Shown piece by piece: positions 46,723-56,573 of a DNA stretch of 64,000 bases. Numbering within the stretch: position 1 is the stretch's first letter; every line of letters begins with the position of its first letter. Source of the stretch: Perkinsus chesapeaki (taxonomy: Eukaryota > Perkinsozoa > Perkinsida > Perkinsidae). The notes under the pieces were generated by a model. The model worked only from the letters and a program-made list of their open reading frames with translations, ran no database searches and was not told the DNA's origin. Where the stretch lies: assembly GCA_013115145.1 (NCBI GenBank), contig JAAPAO010000021.1, forward strand, positions 1-64,000, read 5' to 3'. Position numbers and translations under genes: made by a program.

Positions 46723-47957
46723 ATGGCCGATGTCCAGGCTGTTGCCAGTAGCAGCTCAGAGGTGCCTTTCGATATAGCCAAGGGAGCTGGCTATTGGGAA
46801 CTACAGCCTCCACCACTGTTCCGGTAATGGTCCCTGTCCCATGGAGAATGAACCCCATCATAGGTATTTCCCTCTCCGTCAATTCAAGCTGGCTGCAGGC
46901 AGACTTGATGGGCACCACCAATACGTACACAGACACAGCAACAAGTAGGCGTTCTTCCCAGTGTAGTTGGAGTATCTTTCCCTGTCAGCATCTTCTTGGT
47001 TGGAGCTGCTCCTACCCATGTGATGTTCACTGAGAACCCGGGAGCGAAGGTGAAGTCGGTTACGTATAGGGAAGGGATGACAACAACTCAAGGTGATTTG
47101 ACGGAAAGTTGGTATGAATACTTCTTCCTTCCAGTTACCGGCAAACGCAAGCGCGGTGCTATATCGGTTAATCCAACTACAGTATTAGCCGATGTTACCC
47201 TCGATAATGGGAAAGTGTATCCTCTATGCGCCTGCATCAAAGGTAGTGGGTCATGGTTATCTCTTGGTCCTCGGAATCTTGAAGCTATGTTCAATTTCTG
47301 GTGTTCACTACATCATGGCAGTGCGAATAGAGTCCTCCAAATTAACTTAGATTATCACGTTTTTGTGACCAATCTCTGCCAGATTATGACTCTATATACG
47401 CTGTTTTAACATTGTACTGCCTCTAAAGTGTCCCTCCCACGTCTCGACGTCCAAAGGATTCAAGTCAATCTATGTAAATTCCATTCCTTTTCATTTCGCC
47501 TCTGCTAGCCACATACAAAGTGGCGGCCTTCAAGCAAGCCGAGGGAAGGTGCTACTTACAGTAGCCTTGGCTGAGTTGGAGAATTATCGCTTGAAATTCA
47601 TCCTCTCGCAGGAAAGTGTAGCTGGGCATTTGCGTATGGTACCCATAGACCCCTCAGGTGATATAATCGAGACTAACACACGGCTCTGCGGGGGCGATGC
47701 TGCCAAGCTGATGACTCCCGATTACTGTGAAACAGAGGGCTTCGTGGCCATACTATTGTTGAAACTATCCAGGCTGAACGACGGAAGGTAGTATAGACCG
47801 TAGTGCTACTAAATGGTAATAACTTGCGCTTAGCCAAGGCCTCATCACAGAGGCAGAATACCTGGAGAAGTTCCCCAATGCTCGGGGACCTGTACGGTCG
47901 CGATACCGCACTACTATTCCTGATGCCTTAGTCTCTGATGAGGCCGACGATGATTAA
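46723..47957 (+). CDS. ABITRAM (Simiate/FAM206)-like protein
   Basis: Small protein with a lipoyl-like beta-barrel fold, known in animals as Simiate/ABITRAM; related proteins are widespread in eukaryotes. ATG 46723 starts MADVQAVASSSSEVPFDIAK. Later exons carry the family core: PTHVMFTENPGAKVKSVTYR, TGKRKRGAI, VYPLCACIKG, NTRLCGGDAAKLMTPDYCET and EGFVAILLLKL. These align with the human pattern SGKFKRGA, a C-(V/I)-(R/K)-G turn and EGYIAVVLP. The last exon reads GLITEAEYLEKFPNARGPVR and ends acidic (DEADDD), TAA 47955-47957. Exon joins at the N-terminus and around 47245-47570 are uncertain. The molecular role is poorly known; actin and nuclear-speckle links are reported for the mammalian protein. 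Confidence 0.62.
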
Positions 47958-48057
47958 CGTTTATTATATTATATTATTGAGTTAGTATCTAGTACGCAAC
48001 AAGGTAAAGTAGAAACCATGCAGCAATGGCGTGTGCTACCAGTAACACTGGCCATCA

Positions 48058-49387
48058 TCAGTCCTTGGCATCTTGGATACCTTTATTGCAAATTTCAAAG
48101 ACACAGTCGCCCTCGGGTAAGCTAGGCGAGTCAATGATCTTCATGATCCTCTGTTCGCCTCTTCCTTTTCGAAGAGCGATACGAGTTGTACCTTCACAGT
48201 GATTTTAACTGACGGAAGCACCTCTTACTGTAATGGGCCAATACGTGGCCTCCTATAGGTTTTGGGGGATTAGCGGCAAAGGACATTGCCGCTGCTGGGT
48301 CCGCCATTACTTGGTTGGTGATGACCACTGCTAAGTTATACCTACAATCTCTTACATCTATCATCAAAAAGCATACATAGTAATAGCGACTTGGTATGCG
48401 ATATTGCAGTTCCTTGTTCCCTAATTCCGTCCAGTTTTCATCCGAATGACGAACGACTCGCGTCCCTATTTGATACTCATTGGCGGGCGACGGTTGTATA
48501 ATTGTATAGAACCCCAGGCGGTCTCTATGGCTAGTGAAACTAAGCCCTTACTCTTCACTTAGCTTCTGCAGTCGGCTCATAACCCGAGATAGGAGCTGTT
48601 GGCGCTCAGCCAGATCTCCACGACCAGTGAAGTCAACTCTGAATGGGCCCATAATACCTGATGACACTCTACCCAGAAATGATGAAAAAGGTCGCCTACT
48701 ATCGACCACAAGGAGAGCGTATTTCTCCTCGGCCATTTTTGCGGCAACACACAGCAGTAATTGCACAAGGTGCTCTGAGTTGTAGCATCTAGCATATATG
48801 ATGTTATCCAGGACCTGCTGAGGGTCCACCCCATAAGCCTGAGCAATCTGAGTTATCCTATCGGGTCGGAAGGTGTTCTCAGTGTCAATGTAGCAGACTT
48901 TCCCATTCGCCCCACCATACGACTGAGGCATCTGCGCGATAACGCTAAGTGAATGGCAGAGCTGAGTCTTTCCGCATCGGAACTCTCCGAAGAACTCGGT
49001 GATACTGCAGCTCTCGACGCCACCACCCAACAGCTGGTCAACTTTGGAGGAGCCAGTGGAAAGACGAAACCGTTTGCGGCATTTGGTGCGGACGAATTCG
49101 CTGCCCGTGATGAAGCCCGCACTAGTGAGCTTTCTGGCAGCCTCTTGTATCTTTTCAACCTTCTGCTCGGACAGCCCCTTTATGCTGCATAGATCCCTCT
49201 TTGTTGTGTATATAACCGCCATTGCTGTATTAAGCCCAGCTTCCTTCAGTTTACGGAGATCTGCCGCATTTATACCTACACCACCTCAAAGCTGAGTTCG
49301 ACTATCTACCATACCGGCATCTTGGAGCTTCTCTATCTCTTGGAAATCATCATCAACTTCTTCATCAATATCCGAAGCCATGTCCAT
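48058..49387 (-). CDS. DMC1: Meiotic recombinase DMC1
   Basis: RecA/RAD51-family ATPase that pairs homologous chromosomes in meiosis. ATG 49387 starts [20 protein letters not shown]; a short intron joins to [20 protein letters not shown] and [18 protein letters not shown] (helix-hairpin-helix). The core has [20 protein letters not shown] (Walker [10 protein letters not shown]), [13 protein letters not shown] and [13 protein letters not shown]. Walker B (ALLVVDS) is split by a 43-nt intron before [13 protein letters not shown] and [11 protein letters not shown]. 3' exons give [23 protein letters not shown] and [18 protein letters not shown], ending GIQDAKD and TGA at 48058-48060. [10 protein letters not shown] and the (Y/N)SEH form mark DMC1 rather than RAD51. 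The residue before the Walker A GKT is Cys instead of the usual Thr. Confidence 0.93.
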
Positions 49388-49494
49388 AGCGACCTGCCCA
49401 AACAATGCCAATGGCCTCTCTAGACCAGCTTACATCGCCGCTCGCCTGTGCCCCGGTAGGTGATGGAGCACCTATGCAAATGGCTATAGCAAGA

Positions 49495-49743
49495 TCAAGT
49501 GGGGGGTAGGGTACTCTCAACAGTGGCCGAGGCTGCAGATGCTGACGGTGCACTAGCCTGAGCCTTCTCCTTCCGAGGCCTTCCTTTACTCTTTGGCTTC
49601 TCGGCAGCTGGCTGCTTTGAAGGGCTTGCCATGGATGCCACCGCCTGAGCGTTAGATAGAGAAAGTGTCGGTATGAGAATTCTTACCGCTGCGAAGTCAT
49701 CCTGTGTCGCAGTAGGTGACACTTGAGCTGCTATAGCGGCCAT
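49495..49743 (-). CDS. Small AT-hook-like protein
   Basis: From ATG 49743 a frame of 82 codons: an Ala-rich, mildly hydrophobic N-terminus, then KPKSKGRPRKEKAQ, containing the AT-hook core GRPRK flanked by basic residues, and an Ala/Ser/Thr-rich end. Such motifs bind the minor groove of AT-rich DNA. The frame may continue through an unrecognised intron towards 49390. It lies just upstream of DMC1 on the same strand. No further domain can be seen, and a short frame of this kind could be partly accidental. Confidence 0.4.
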   Translation of the reverse strand: MAAIAAQVSPTATQDDFAAVRILIPTLSLSNAQAVASMASPSKQPAAEKPKSKGRPRKEKAQASAPSASAASATVESTLPPT

Positions 49744-50149
49744 TTCTATGCCTCGAATTAACTTAAAACATAAAGGATACTCTATTGGGTTGTTCAGAAA
49801 GGGGCAATAAATCTCTATGGCTACTTAGAGGAACTTTTGAAAGAGATGAACAAGATGCGCAGATATTCGGTGATGGCGGCGGAGCGTAGATGGGGCTTAA
49901 GCACGCACGATTGAGGTGAAACGTTTCGTGACGCCGCTCTCGTCATACAATACACATTTGTATTAATAACTCAGTTACATGTCGTACAATTCTTTTATCC
50001 TCAATAAAGGTTTTAAGTAACCTTCGAGTATCTTTCTGTGATAATGGGGACAGCCAACGCTCCGCTAGAATCCCAAGTCATATGGTGAGTAGAGAGCAAC
50101 AGGTTCCCGTTTAAGGCTTATTTGTAGTTTAAATTGGTTTCTTTATCGA
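49744..50149. other. Divergent intergenic region
   Basis: About 400 nt between the small AT-hook gene (-) and the first transporter (+). No feature recognised beyond presumed promoters. Confidence 0.45.
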
Positions 50150-52009
50150 ATGACCGGCGCCGTGGGTGAGCCCGAGGAAACCCCCAAGCATTTGTCCCAT
50201 ACAACTGCGGGATCTGAAGACGACGAAAATGAGCGAAGTAAACCTCAGTACATAGAATCTAACTTGTAGGTTGACCCGAGGTTCTCATAACTAGAAAGAT
50301 ACTCTCTTCAGAACCGCTACTACCGCCGAAACGCCGTTATTGGCCAACAAGCAGCCAGCTGCGTCCCAACCGAAAGTGAAGCAATGCTCCATAGGCGTCA
50401 CTATTGCCAACCTAATGAAGAACATCATCGGCGCTGGTAGGTTCTCCACTGTATTAACTCTTTATAGCTCTACTCTCAGGACTTCTTGCTTTGCCGAGGA
50501 GTTTTGCCCTTACTGGTAATGTACTTGGTACCATTCTCATTCTCATATTCGGTATCTGGAGTGCCTTAACCTTTAGCTTGGTTGGATATATGGGACATAA
50601 CACTGGTAAAACAACTCGCCCATTTTTGCGGATCATACGAGGATCACGAGGAGTGCAGTTTTTGCTAGGAGCACCTTAACATAGACTTTATTAATAATAA
50701 AGTCTATGTATAATCTATTAATAATAAATTATTATTATTATTTTTCTGGGATATTCGTGGGCTCCTCCGATACATTCTTTATCATTAACCGGTGGCTCTG
50801 TTCAGGCACATCCGATTTCGCTCAATTATGGACAGTATGTTTCGGCAAGAAGTCAGCTTGGATAGTTGATTTAATAATGTTCCTATGTACAGGCTGCCTC
50901 TGCCTCGGATTCTCTATCATCGTAAGCTATCTCATTGTAGCCCCACACCTTATCACGTTTGCAGATATGTGATTTCCTGAGCGAGTTCAATCTCAGCATT
51001 GGCCTGCCATGGTGGGCATGTACTCGTTGGTTTGTCGGTATCATTGCCCTCATACCGATTCTTCCGCTAGCTTATTCAAAGTAATAGACCCCCTAACCCT
51101 GCAGGGGTAGTCTACCCTTCAGATCTCTTAATTCTCTCGGATGGGTATCAATTCTCGGCCTATTGGCTACAGCTTACACCTTCGTGTACGTTGTAGCGGA
51201 CACCATTAAATTCAAGGCTGATGGCGGTGACGCCAACTTCGGTCAGCCCCGTTCGAAGATAACCCTATTGACCGTTCTAGAGGTGCTCCCAGTTCCATTG
51301 TTCCATCTCATTGCACTCTCCGTTATCCTCAGGCTGTCAGTCTTTTCGGTACAGCCTATGTTTGCCATTACAATGCCCCTAAATTCAACGTCCAGTTGAA
51401 GAACTCTACCGCCAAGCGTTTCAACGAAGTAGGCTTTCATTAATCCACTATCGCCCATAGGAGATTTCCCTTCAGGTCTCTTTGGTAAGCTTCGTTGGTT
51501 CCGGTCTAGTCTATGCTGTATTTGCTTGGGCTGGTCATGATCGTTTCGGTGATAGAGTTAACGGGGATGTCCTTACCGATTACCAAGGTACCTTTATACC
51601 GTTAATTTTGCACCAATTCCATCCGTTAGGTCCCTCGGCCGGTATCGGTTGCATGTTGATGTGGTTATTCATGGCACTTTGCCTCATTTGTGGTTATCCT
51701 GTTACCTATCTTTCCTCCCAGGAATCCCTCTACAGGTTAGGCTTCCACCTTCCGACGTGGATCTACGTATCCCTTTTAATGCTTGGTGGTATTCTCATTC
51801 ATAACCTATCCTTTTTCCTGGCGCTCGAAGGCTCTCTATTGGGCGTTACAGTAGGCTTCACCTTACCCGGTATCATGTTTGTAGCTCTTGCCTATAAGAC
51901 TGCCTGGGCTAAGACGGAGCGTACTGTTGTCTGGTTCAGTTGGGCCAGTATCTTTGTTGGCCTATTCTGCTCCATAGTCGGGGTGGTCTCGACCTGTATT
52001 ACCGGTTAA
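50150..52009 (+). CDS. AAAP-family amino-acid transporter 1
   Basis: Integral membrane transporter of the amino acid/auxin permease (AVT/SLC38-like) family. The proposed ATG is 50150 with a hydrophilic, acidic N-terminus (AGSEDDENERSK). The first helix reads SIGVTIANLMKNIIGAG, split after GAG by an intron from LLALPRSFALTGN, the family signature. Further helices: GTILILIFGIWSALTFSLVG, KKSAWIVDLIMFLCTGCLCL, SILGLLATAYTFVYVVADTI, YVCHYNAPKFN, SFVGSGLVYAVFAWAGHDRF, LMWLFMALCLICGYPVTYLS, then the last two helices ending GVVSTCITG and TAA 52007-52009. About eleven helices are expected. An intron near 50612-50790 contains a perfect 29-nt palindrome. Transporter 2 is a tandem paralogue with the same intron positions. 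The substrate is unknown. Confidence 0.8.
50680..50708. repeat. Perfect 13-bp inverted repeat in a transporter intron
   Basis: CATAGACTTTATT (50680-50692) and AATAAAGTCTATG (50696-50708) are exact complements around AAT. The flanks are AT-rich with further TAATAATAAAT repetition. It lies in a stretch that does not encode the transporter and is probably intronic. Confidence 0.75.
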
Positions 52010-52200
52010 TTATATTTTTGTTTATCACAACACTCTATAGGTCTTCTCTACTTAAGCCATACCGTTCCTTTCTCGGTAACGGCATCCCTCTGCCCGTATC
52101 CTATGCTACTAACCTTTCTCTCTACCCCTTACTCTTGCGTCCATGGCTGCTCTATTACTCCGGGCTAGGTTTTTCTTATTCCCGAGGATAGATCCATTCA

Positions 52201-54115
52201 ATGGCCTTTGGCACTACGGAAGATCCCCACTCAAAAGGAGCTGCGTCATCCATAAGTCCGCCATCAGTTCCTGCTGCTGGACTCACGGACTCTACGGTGG
52301 CCCCAGGTGACCACGAAGATGGCCGAAAACACAGCCTCGAGTAAGCTTGCGAAGGCGGCCGGTTGCGTACTGCTCTGGTTTAGGACATCCCCGAGCTTCA
52401 GTGAGCCTTTGCTGTCCCACGAGGATCATTCCAAGGCTGCTGTAACCGCTGTGGGCAAAAGCTCCATGGCGGTCTCGATCATTAACTGCGTGAAGAATAT
52501 CATCGGTGCTGGTAATAAAGGGTGGGAATACCGTCGCTAGGGATCGAACCGGGGACTTATCAGGTATCCTTTCTCTCCCTCGAAGTTTTGTCCTATCGGG
52601 AGATATCCTGGGTACCGTACTTATCATGATCTTTGCCTTCTGGAATGCCGGAAGTTTCGCTCTTATTGGCTATATGAACCAGCGAACTGGTAACGCTACC
52701 CCTACGATAGTCCGATGAAGCGTTTCCGAATAGGTACCAATGATTTTAAGAGCTTATGGAACGCCGGCTTCGGGCGTAAAACTGCATGGATCGTTGACTT
52801 GTTCATGTTCCTTTACACAGCATCATCTTGCTTGGGTTTTAACATTGTGGTAGGCTCCCCATCTCTAATCGGCCTGTTGGATCCTTCTATTCAGATTGAT
52901 GATTTTTTGGTGCAATTTTGCCGTGGTATCCACCTGCCTGCCTGGATCTGTACCAGATGGGTTGCTGCGTTGATATCCCTTCTTGGTATCATGCCCCTTG
53001 CCTATAAAAAGTATTACCTTCCCCACCCTCCGACCGCACCAGCGTTCCTTCAGGTCTCTGGATTCGCTCCGTTACGTGTCCTTCTTTGGTATCGCTGCCT
53101 CGTTCTACTGTATTCTCTACGTCATTATCGACGCCATCAGATTCGCCATGGGAGACGTTATCGACCCCAGCGTCGATGACTCCATCCATGCACCAGTCAC
53201 AGTGTTCTCGGCAGTACAGGTAGCACTGAGCGGAGCGAAGCGATTATTTTATTGAGGAAATCATTTCAGGCCATGAGTATCTTTGCTCCAGCTTATGTAT
53301 GCCATTACAATGCACCAAGATTCAATAAAGAGCTCAAGCACACTTCTCCTGGAAGATTCTCAGAGGTACAGCTTGGAGGCGAAATTGCGCACCCGACAGA
53401 TTCGTCTTCCTTAATTAGCCGCCAGTAAATCCCGTGACCAAATTTTGCGTGGAGAATCTATTCATTAACGATAATCGATTTATTGAATACCTCTGTGCTC
53501 GTGATTTAGGCATCCCAATGCCTCTCCGATGCGAGCTCAGAATCGATACATGTCTGCCCCCCTTCAGGTGTCTTACATCAGTTTCATCTTCTCTGGTATA
53601 GTTTATGCTGCATTCGCTCTTGCTGGTCACTTCAGATTTGGTGATGGCGTCCACGGTGATGTCCTTACCAACTACGGCGGTAGCCTCAATAGTTGGCTTG
53701 CGAATACTATTGTTCCTTCTCAGGTCGCTACGCTAACATCTGGTGTCTGCTCATGTGGTTGGCCATGGCCCTATGCCTTATCTTTGGGTATCCTCTAACA
53801 TATATATCATCAAACGAGTCTCTGGAGCGTCTTGGTGTCCACTGCCCTCCGTGGCTTTATATCATCATCATGACCGTCGCTGGTGTCTTCATCAAGGATC
53901 TATCTGTTTTCCGTTCTTACCAAGGAGCCATCTTGGGTATCTCAGTTGGTCTAACTCTACCAGGTTTGATGTATCTTGGTCTAGTATGGAGGCGTGTTGA
54001 CTGGGCCAAGAGGATGAGAGGCCTCACCTGGTTCAGCTGGGCTAGTGTCGCCATGGGCCTGTTCTGCATGATAGTTGGATGTGTCGCTACAAGCCTTCAA
54101 CAAAGGCATCATTAG
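52201..54115 (+). CDS. AAAP-family amino-acid transporter 2
   Basis: Tandem paralogue of transporter 1. ATG 52201 opens a Ser/Pro-rich N-terminus; an intron leads to TSPSFSEPLLSHEDHSK, then MAVSIINCVKNIIGAG, split at the same place and phase as in copy 1 from ILSLPRSFVLSGD. Helices continue with GTVLIMIFAFWNAGSFALIG, RKTAWIVDLFMFLYTASSCL, YVSFFGIAASFYCILYVIID, SIFAPAYVCHYNAPRFN, YISFIFSGIVYAAFALAGHF, LLMWLAMALCLIFGYPLTYI, LYIIIMTVAGVFIKDLS and a last helix ending VGCVATSLQQRHH, TAG 54113-54115. Two of its introns carry the odd sequences described separately: a tRNA-like one (52512-52563) and one with the 13-mer (53220-53269). Likely plasma-membrane or vacuolar amino-acid/proton transport. Confidence 0.8.
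52512..52563 (-). other. tRNA-like intron in transporter 2 (antisense)
   Basis: A 52-nt phase-1 intron between GGT GCT G and GT ATC CTT. On the strand opposite to the gene it reads CCCCGGTTCGATCCCTAGCG, a tRNA T-arm/B-box (GGTTCGATCC at 52550-52541). Compared with the PEPCK intron, both continue from the T-loop into TCCC(T)AGCGAC. The intron at the same position in transporter 1 has no such sequence. Confidence 0.7.
53229..53241 (-). repeat. Dispersed 13-mer GCTTCGCTCCGCT, copy 3
   Basis: Exact copy, in inverse orientation relative to the host gene, nine bases inside a 50-nt phase-0 intron (53220-53269) of transporter 2. The intron at the equivalent position in transporter 1 (after LLTVLE) lacks it. 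Confidence 0.8.
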
Positions 54116-54429
54116 CTACTGCCTCATACCCCAGTACCCCACTAGAGGGATATATGTCATCCATTCTGGTATGTATCTCCTATATAAATTTCCCCAATCT
54201 GCCGCCTGCTGCTCCTGCTTTAAAGTGCGCGGATAGCGCTGTTATGTTGTGATGAGCAGGCCAGGCATCTTATGCTATTCGATAGCTATTTGTTGTGCGT
54301 TTCTTCTAAATAACAATCTGGCATCCCAGGGCCTATATTCCGTCCCAACCGTGTTGCGTTATTCAGTCTGGTAGGGGGCTGCTGTTGGGCACTACTGTTC
54401 TTAAGTGTACTGCTCTTATTATTCCCCCC

Positions 54430-55353
54430 ATGGGAGGTGTCTGGTTACGCAACGCAGCAGTGGCAGGTGTGGCCCTATTCCTGGCTTGGAAGGGCAGATA
54501 TAGTAGCAAGTGGCAGTTGGTGATCCTTCTTTGGATCGGCGTAGTTCATACCACAACCGCCTTCCTTAATGCAACCCAACTGTATCCTGGTTTCCCCGGC
54601 AAAAGGTAGCTCTACCATCACTTTGATCTTTATGGTATCCCTCAGCCGTACCACTGGCGCACTAAACCCATTGCGGACCGTACTGTTATGGCCGTTCTTC
54701 CTCTTTCAATGGTGTTACGTTGCCACAGCCTTCCTGGTCCAACTGTCTCTATCGGGGGGCTGGAACCCCGGAGACTCCTATGCCGAGGTACGTCTTCTTC
54801 ATCCCTGCCACCCTCGCCACTGTTTGGGGCGTAGGTTGCACCAGGGCTCTTCGTTGGAGATATAATGGCATCAGCATTTGATCGCCAATGGGACGCTGTT
54901 CTCGATGTTACCAACGAGCTGCCGCGACTGAGCTCCTCTCGAGACTATCATTGCATACCAACATGGGACGGGTAGGCAGACAAGGCTCGGTATTTGTCAG
55001 ACTTGCCCGTATTAGGACGGCCCCGACGGTAGCCCAACTGGACGAGGCATGTAACTACATTCAACCTCTCCTTAAGAAGGATAAGAGCAACAACCACAAC
55101 GAGCGCGTTTTGATCCATTGCGCGCATGGCAAAGGCCGAAGTGTCACCGTTATGACCGCTGTCTTGGTCGGCCTTGGCATCGAGCCTGACTGGCGCTCCG
55201 CCTATAGTAGGGTAAGCAGCAGCCGCCGCCATCAAGCCGAGTAGGGCATGCCGGGCTTCTTAGATACGGTCACATCGGCGACAGGCTCATCTCAATGGGG
55301 TTATGCAGAAAAGGCTAGAGAATTGGGAGCAGGCCAGACGCCGAAAGATGTGA
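54430..55353 (+). CDS. Membrane-linked dual-specificity phosphatase
   Basis: The N-terminal half holds several membrane segments (NAAVAGVALFLAWK, VILLWIGVVHTTTAFL, LLWPFFLFQWCYVATAFLV). The C-terminal half is a DSP domain: VLDVTNELPRLSSS, a helix AQLDEACNYIQPLLKK and the active-site loop VLIHCAHGKGRSVTVM, a complete HCx5RS signature with nucleophile Cys and binding Arg (about 55112-55145). After an intron the chain ends MQKRLENWEQARRRKM, TGA 55351-55353. Membrane segments fused to such a domain resemble bacterial YnbD-like proteins and lipid-phosphate phosphatases related to PTPMT1, so a lipid substrate is possible. The start is uncertain: 54430 is the first in-frame ATG, and an upstream exon near 54330 is likely. 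Confidence 0.6.
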
Positions 55354-55848
55354 TGAAGTTAGTGTATCATAATAATACTGTCAACCAAATGTGTACTTTT
55401 TAAGACACCCTTCAGCAGCTTGTGTTGATTCTACTTGGGGGGATTAGAGACCGGGAAGCTTTCTTTTTCATAACCCAGGCTTTTCACCCTCAATGCCTTC
55501 ATAGAAATAAGAATCACCTTGCCATCTGCACATGAAATCTATAGTGGTTTCCGATTAGGTTTTTTGAAAAGGGGGACAGAATTCGTCAGAAATTGCACAA
55601 TAATTAATGCTTGAATCGATTCTCAGGAGAGTCTGTTGCCCTTCAGCAGTCTACTGGCTTCTATTAATGTTGTCTTGTGTTAATGGGTTAGTTTAAGTAA
55701 TGGTAACATACATCAGCGCAACTTCAGTTTACTCTTCAGGATGGTCACGAGAAAATGTCAAATCTGAAGTGCTTCGCTCCGCTTTTTTTCGTGGCGCGCG
55801 ACATTTCGTCTCATGCGCATTGTGCATTCGGTACCCCTGGTCTGGCAG
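55354..55848. other. Intergenic or leader region with a dispersed 13-mer
   Basis: About 500 nt. The 13-mer lies at 55771-55783 directly after a possible donor (GT at 55769), with a good acceptor (CTGGCAG at 55842-55848). If this is an intron it would be in a 5' untranslated region, because joining from the ATG at 55755 breaks the frame. Confidence 0.4.
55771..55783 (+). repeat. Dispersed 13-mer GCTTCGCTCCGCT, copy 4
   Basis: Exact copy beginning two bases after a possible GT donor, in the sense direction of the downstream gene. Confidence 0.75.
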
Positions 55849-56555
55849 ATGTCCGATCTGAAAAGAGCCGCCAATTTGGAGGTAATCGCAGCCCTTCCGC
55901 TCGGCGTCATCTCCGCGATAGCTCCCAGCTCTTTGGCGATTCCCCAAACAGTCTTATTGAATAGGAGCAATCGAATCCAGTATTGTGGTTCACTTTATCA
56001 GGACCTGCTGACATCCCCCAAAGGCTCTAAGAGGCCGAGATCTGCCACAGAGAGTAGCGGTAAAGTGTTCGATGATGCTTCCTCTGATGACGGTGGATTG
56101 GACGGCTTAATGGGTAGTATGGACTCGCTGAGCTGTTGCGCATAAATCCATGGGAAGATGGGCACGAAGAGCCAGGCTGAATGCTTCCTATAGACTCCTC
56201 ACCCACTGTGGGGCGGAGCGTTATATGTCAGCTGCTTAGGACTCGCTTTCGATGACGATCTCGCAGCCGGTCTGGATGACACCTCTGGGATGGATGATGA
56301 GGAGGAAGAGGCGCTGCTATTTGGGGAGGACTTAAGTGCTGCGGATGACGCCATCGAGCCGGAGGTAGACCATAGCAGCCCCTCGCCTCTCCGTCGCGAA
56401 AGCATCTTTAACGACAGGTGCTCTGGACGTCCCCTCGGCTATTAGATCGCTACACCCTATGTGTCGTACAAGATGGGGGAGCTGAACACACAGTACCTAT
56501 GAGCTGGTACCGTGAACGCAGCCCAGGAGATGCCTCCAAATTTTCTAAAGAGTAG
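55849..56555 (+). CDS. Acidic protein of unknown function
   Basis: From ATG 55849 the chain reads MSDLKRAANLE, then probably across an intron VLLNRSNRIQYCGSLYQDLL and a Ser/Asp-rich stretch (DDASSDDGGLDGLMGSMD). The next exon is very acidic: AFDDDLAAGLDDTSG and MDDEEEEALLFGEDLS, then PSPLRRESIFND. A further segment in another frame, YTLCVVQDGGAEHTVPMSWY followed by RERSPGDASKFSKE, also looks coding and ends at TAG 56553-56555. No known domain was recognised; a transcription-related role is possible from the acidic regions but is only a guess. It could also be the first part of the LRR gene that follows 18 nt later. Confidence 0.35.
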
Positions 56556-56573
56556 TAGTCGGAGGGTCGGGCC

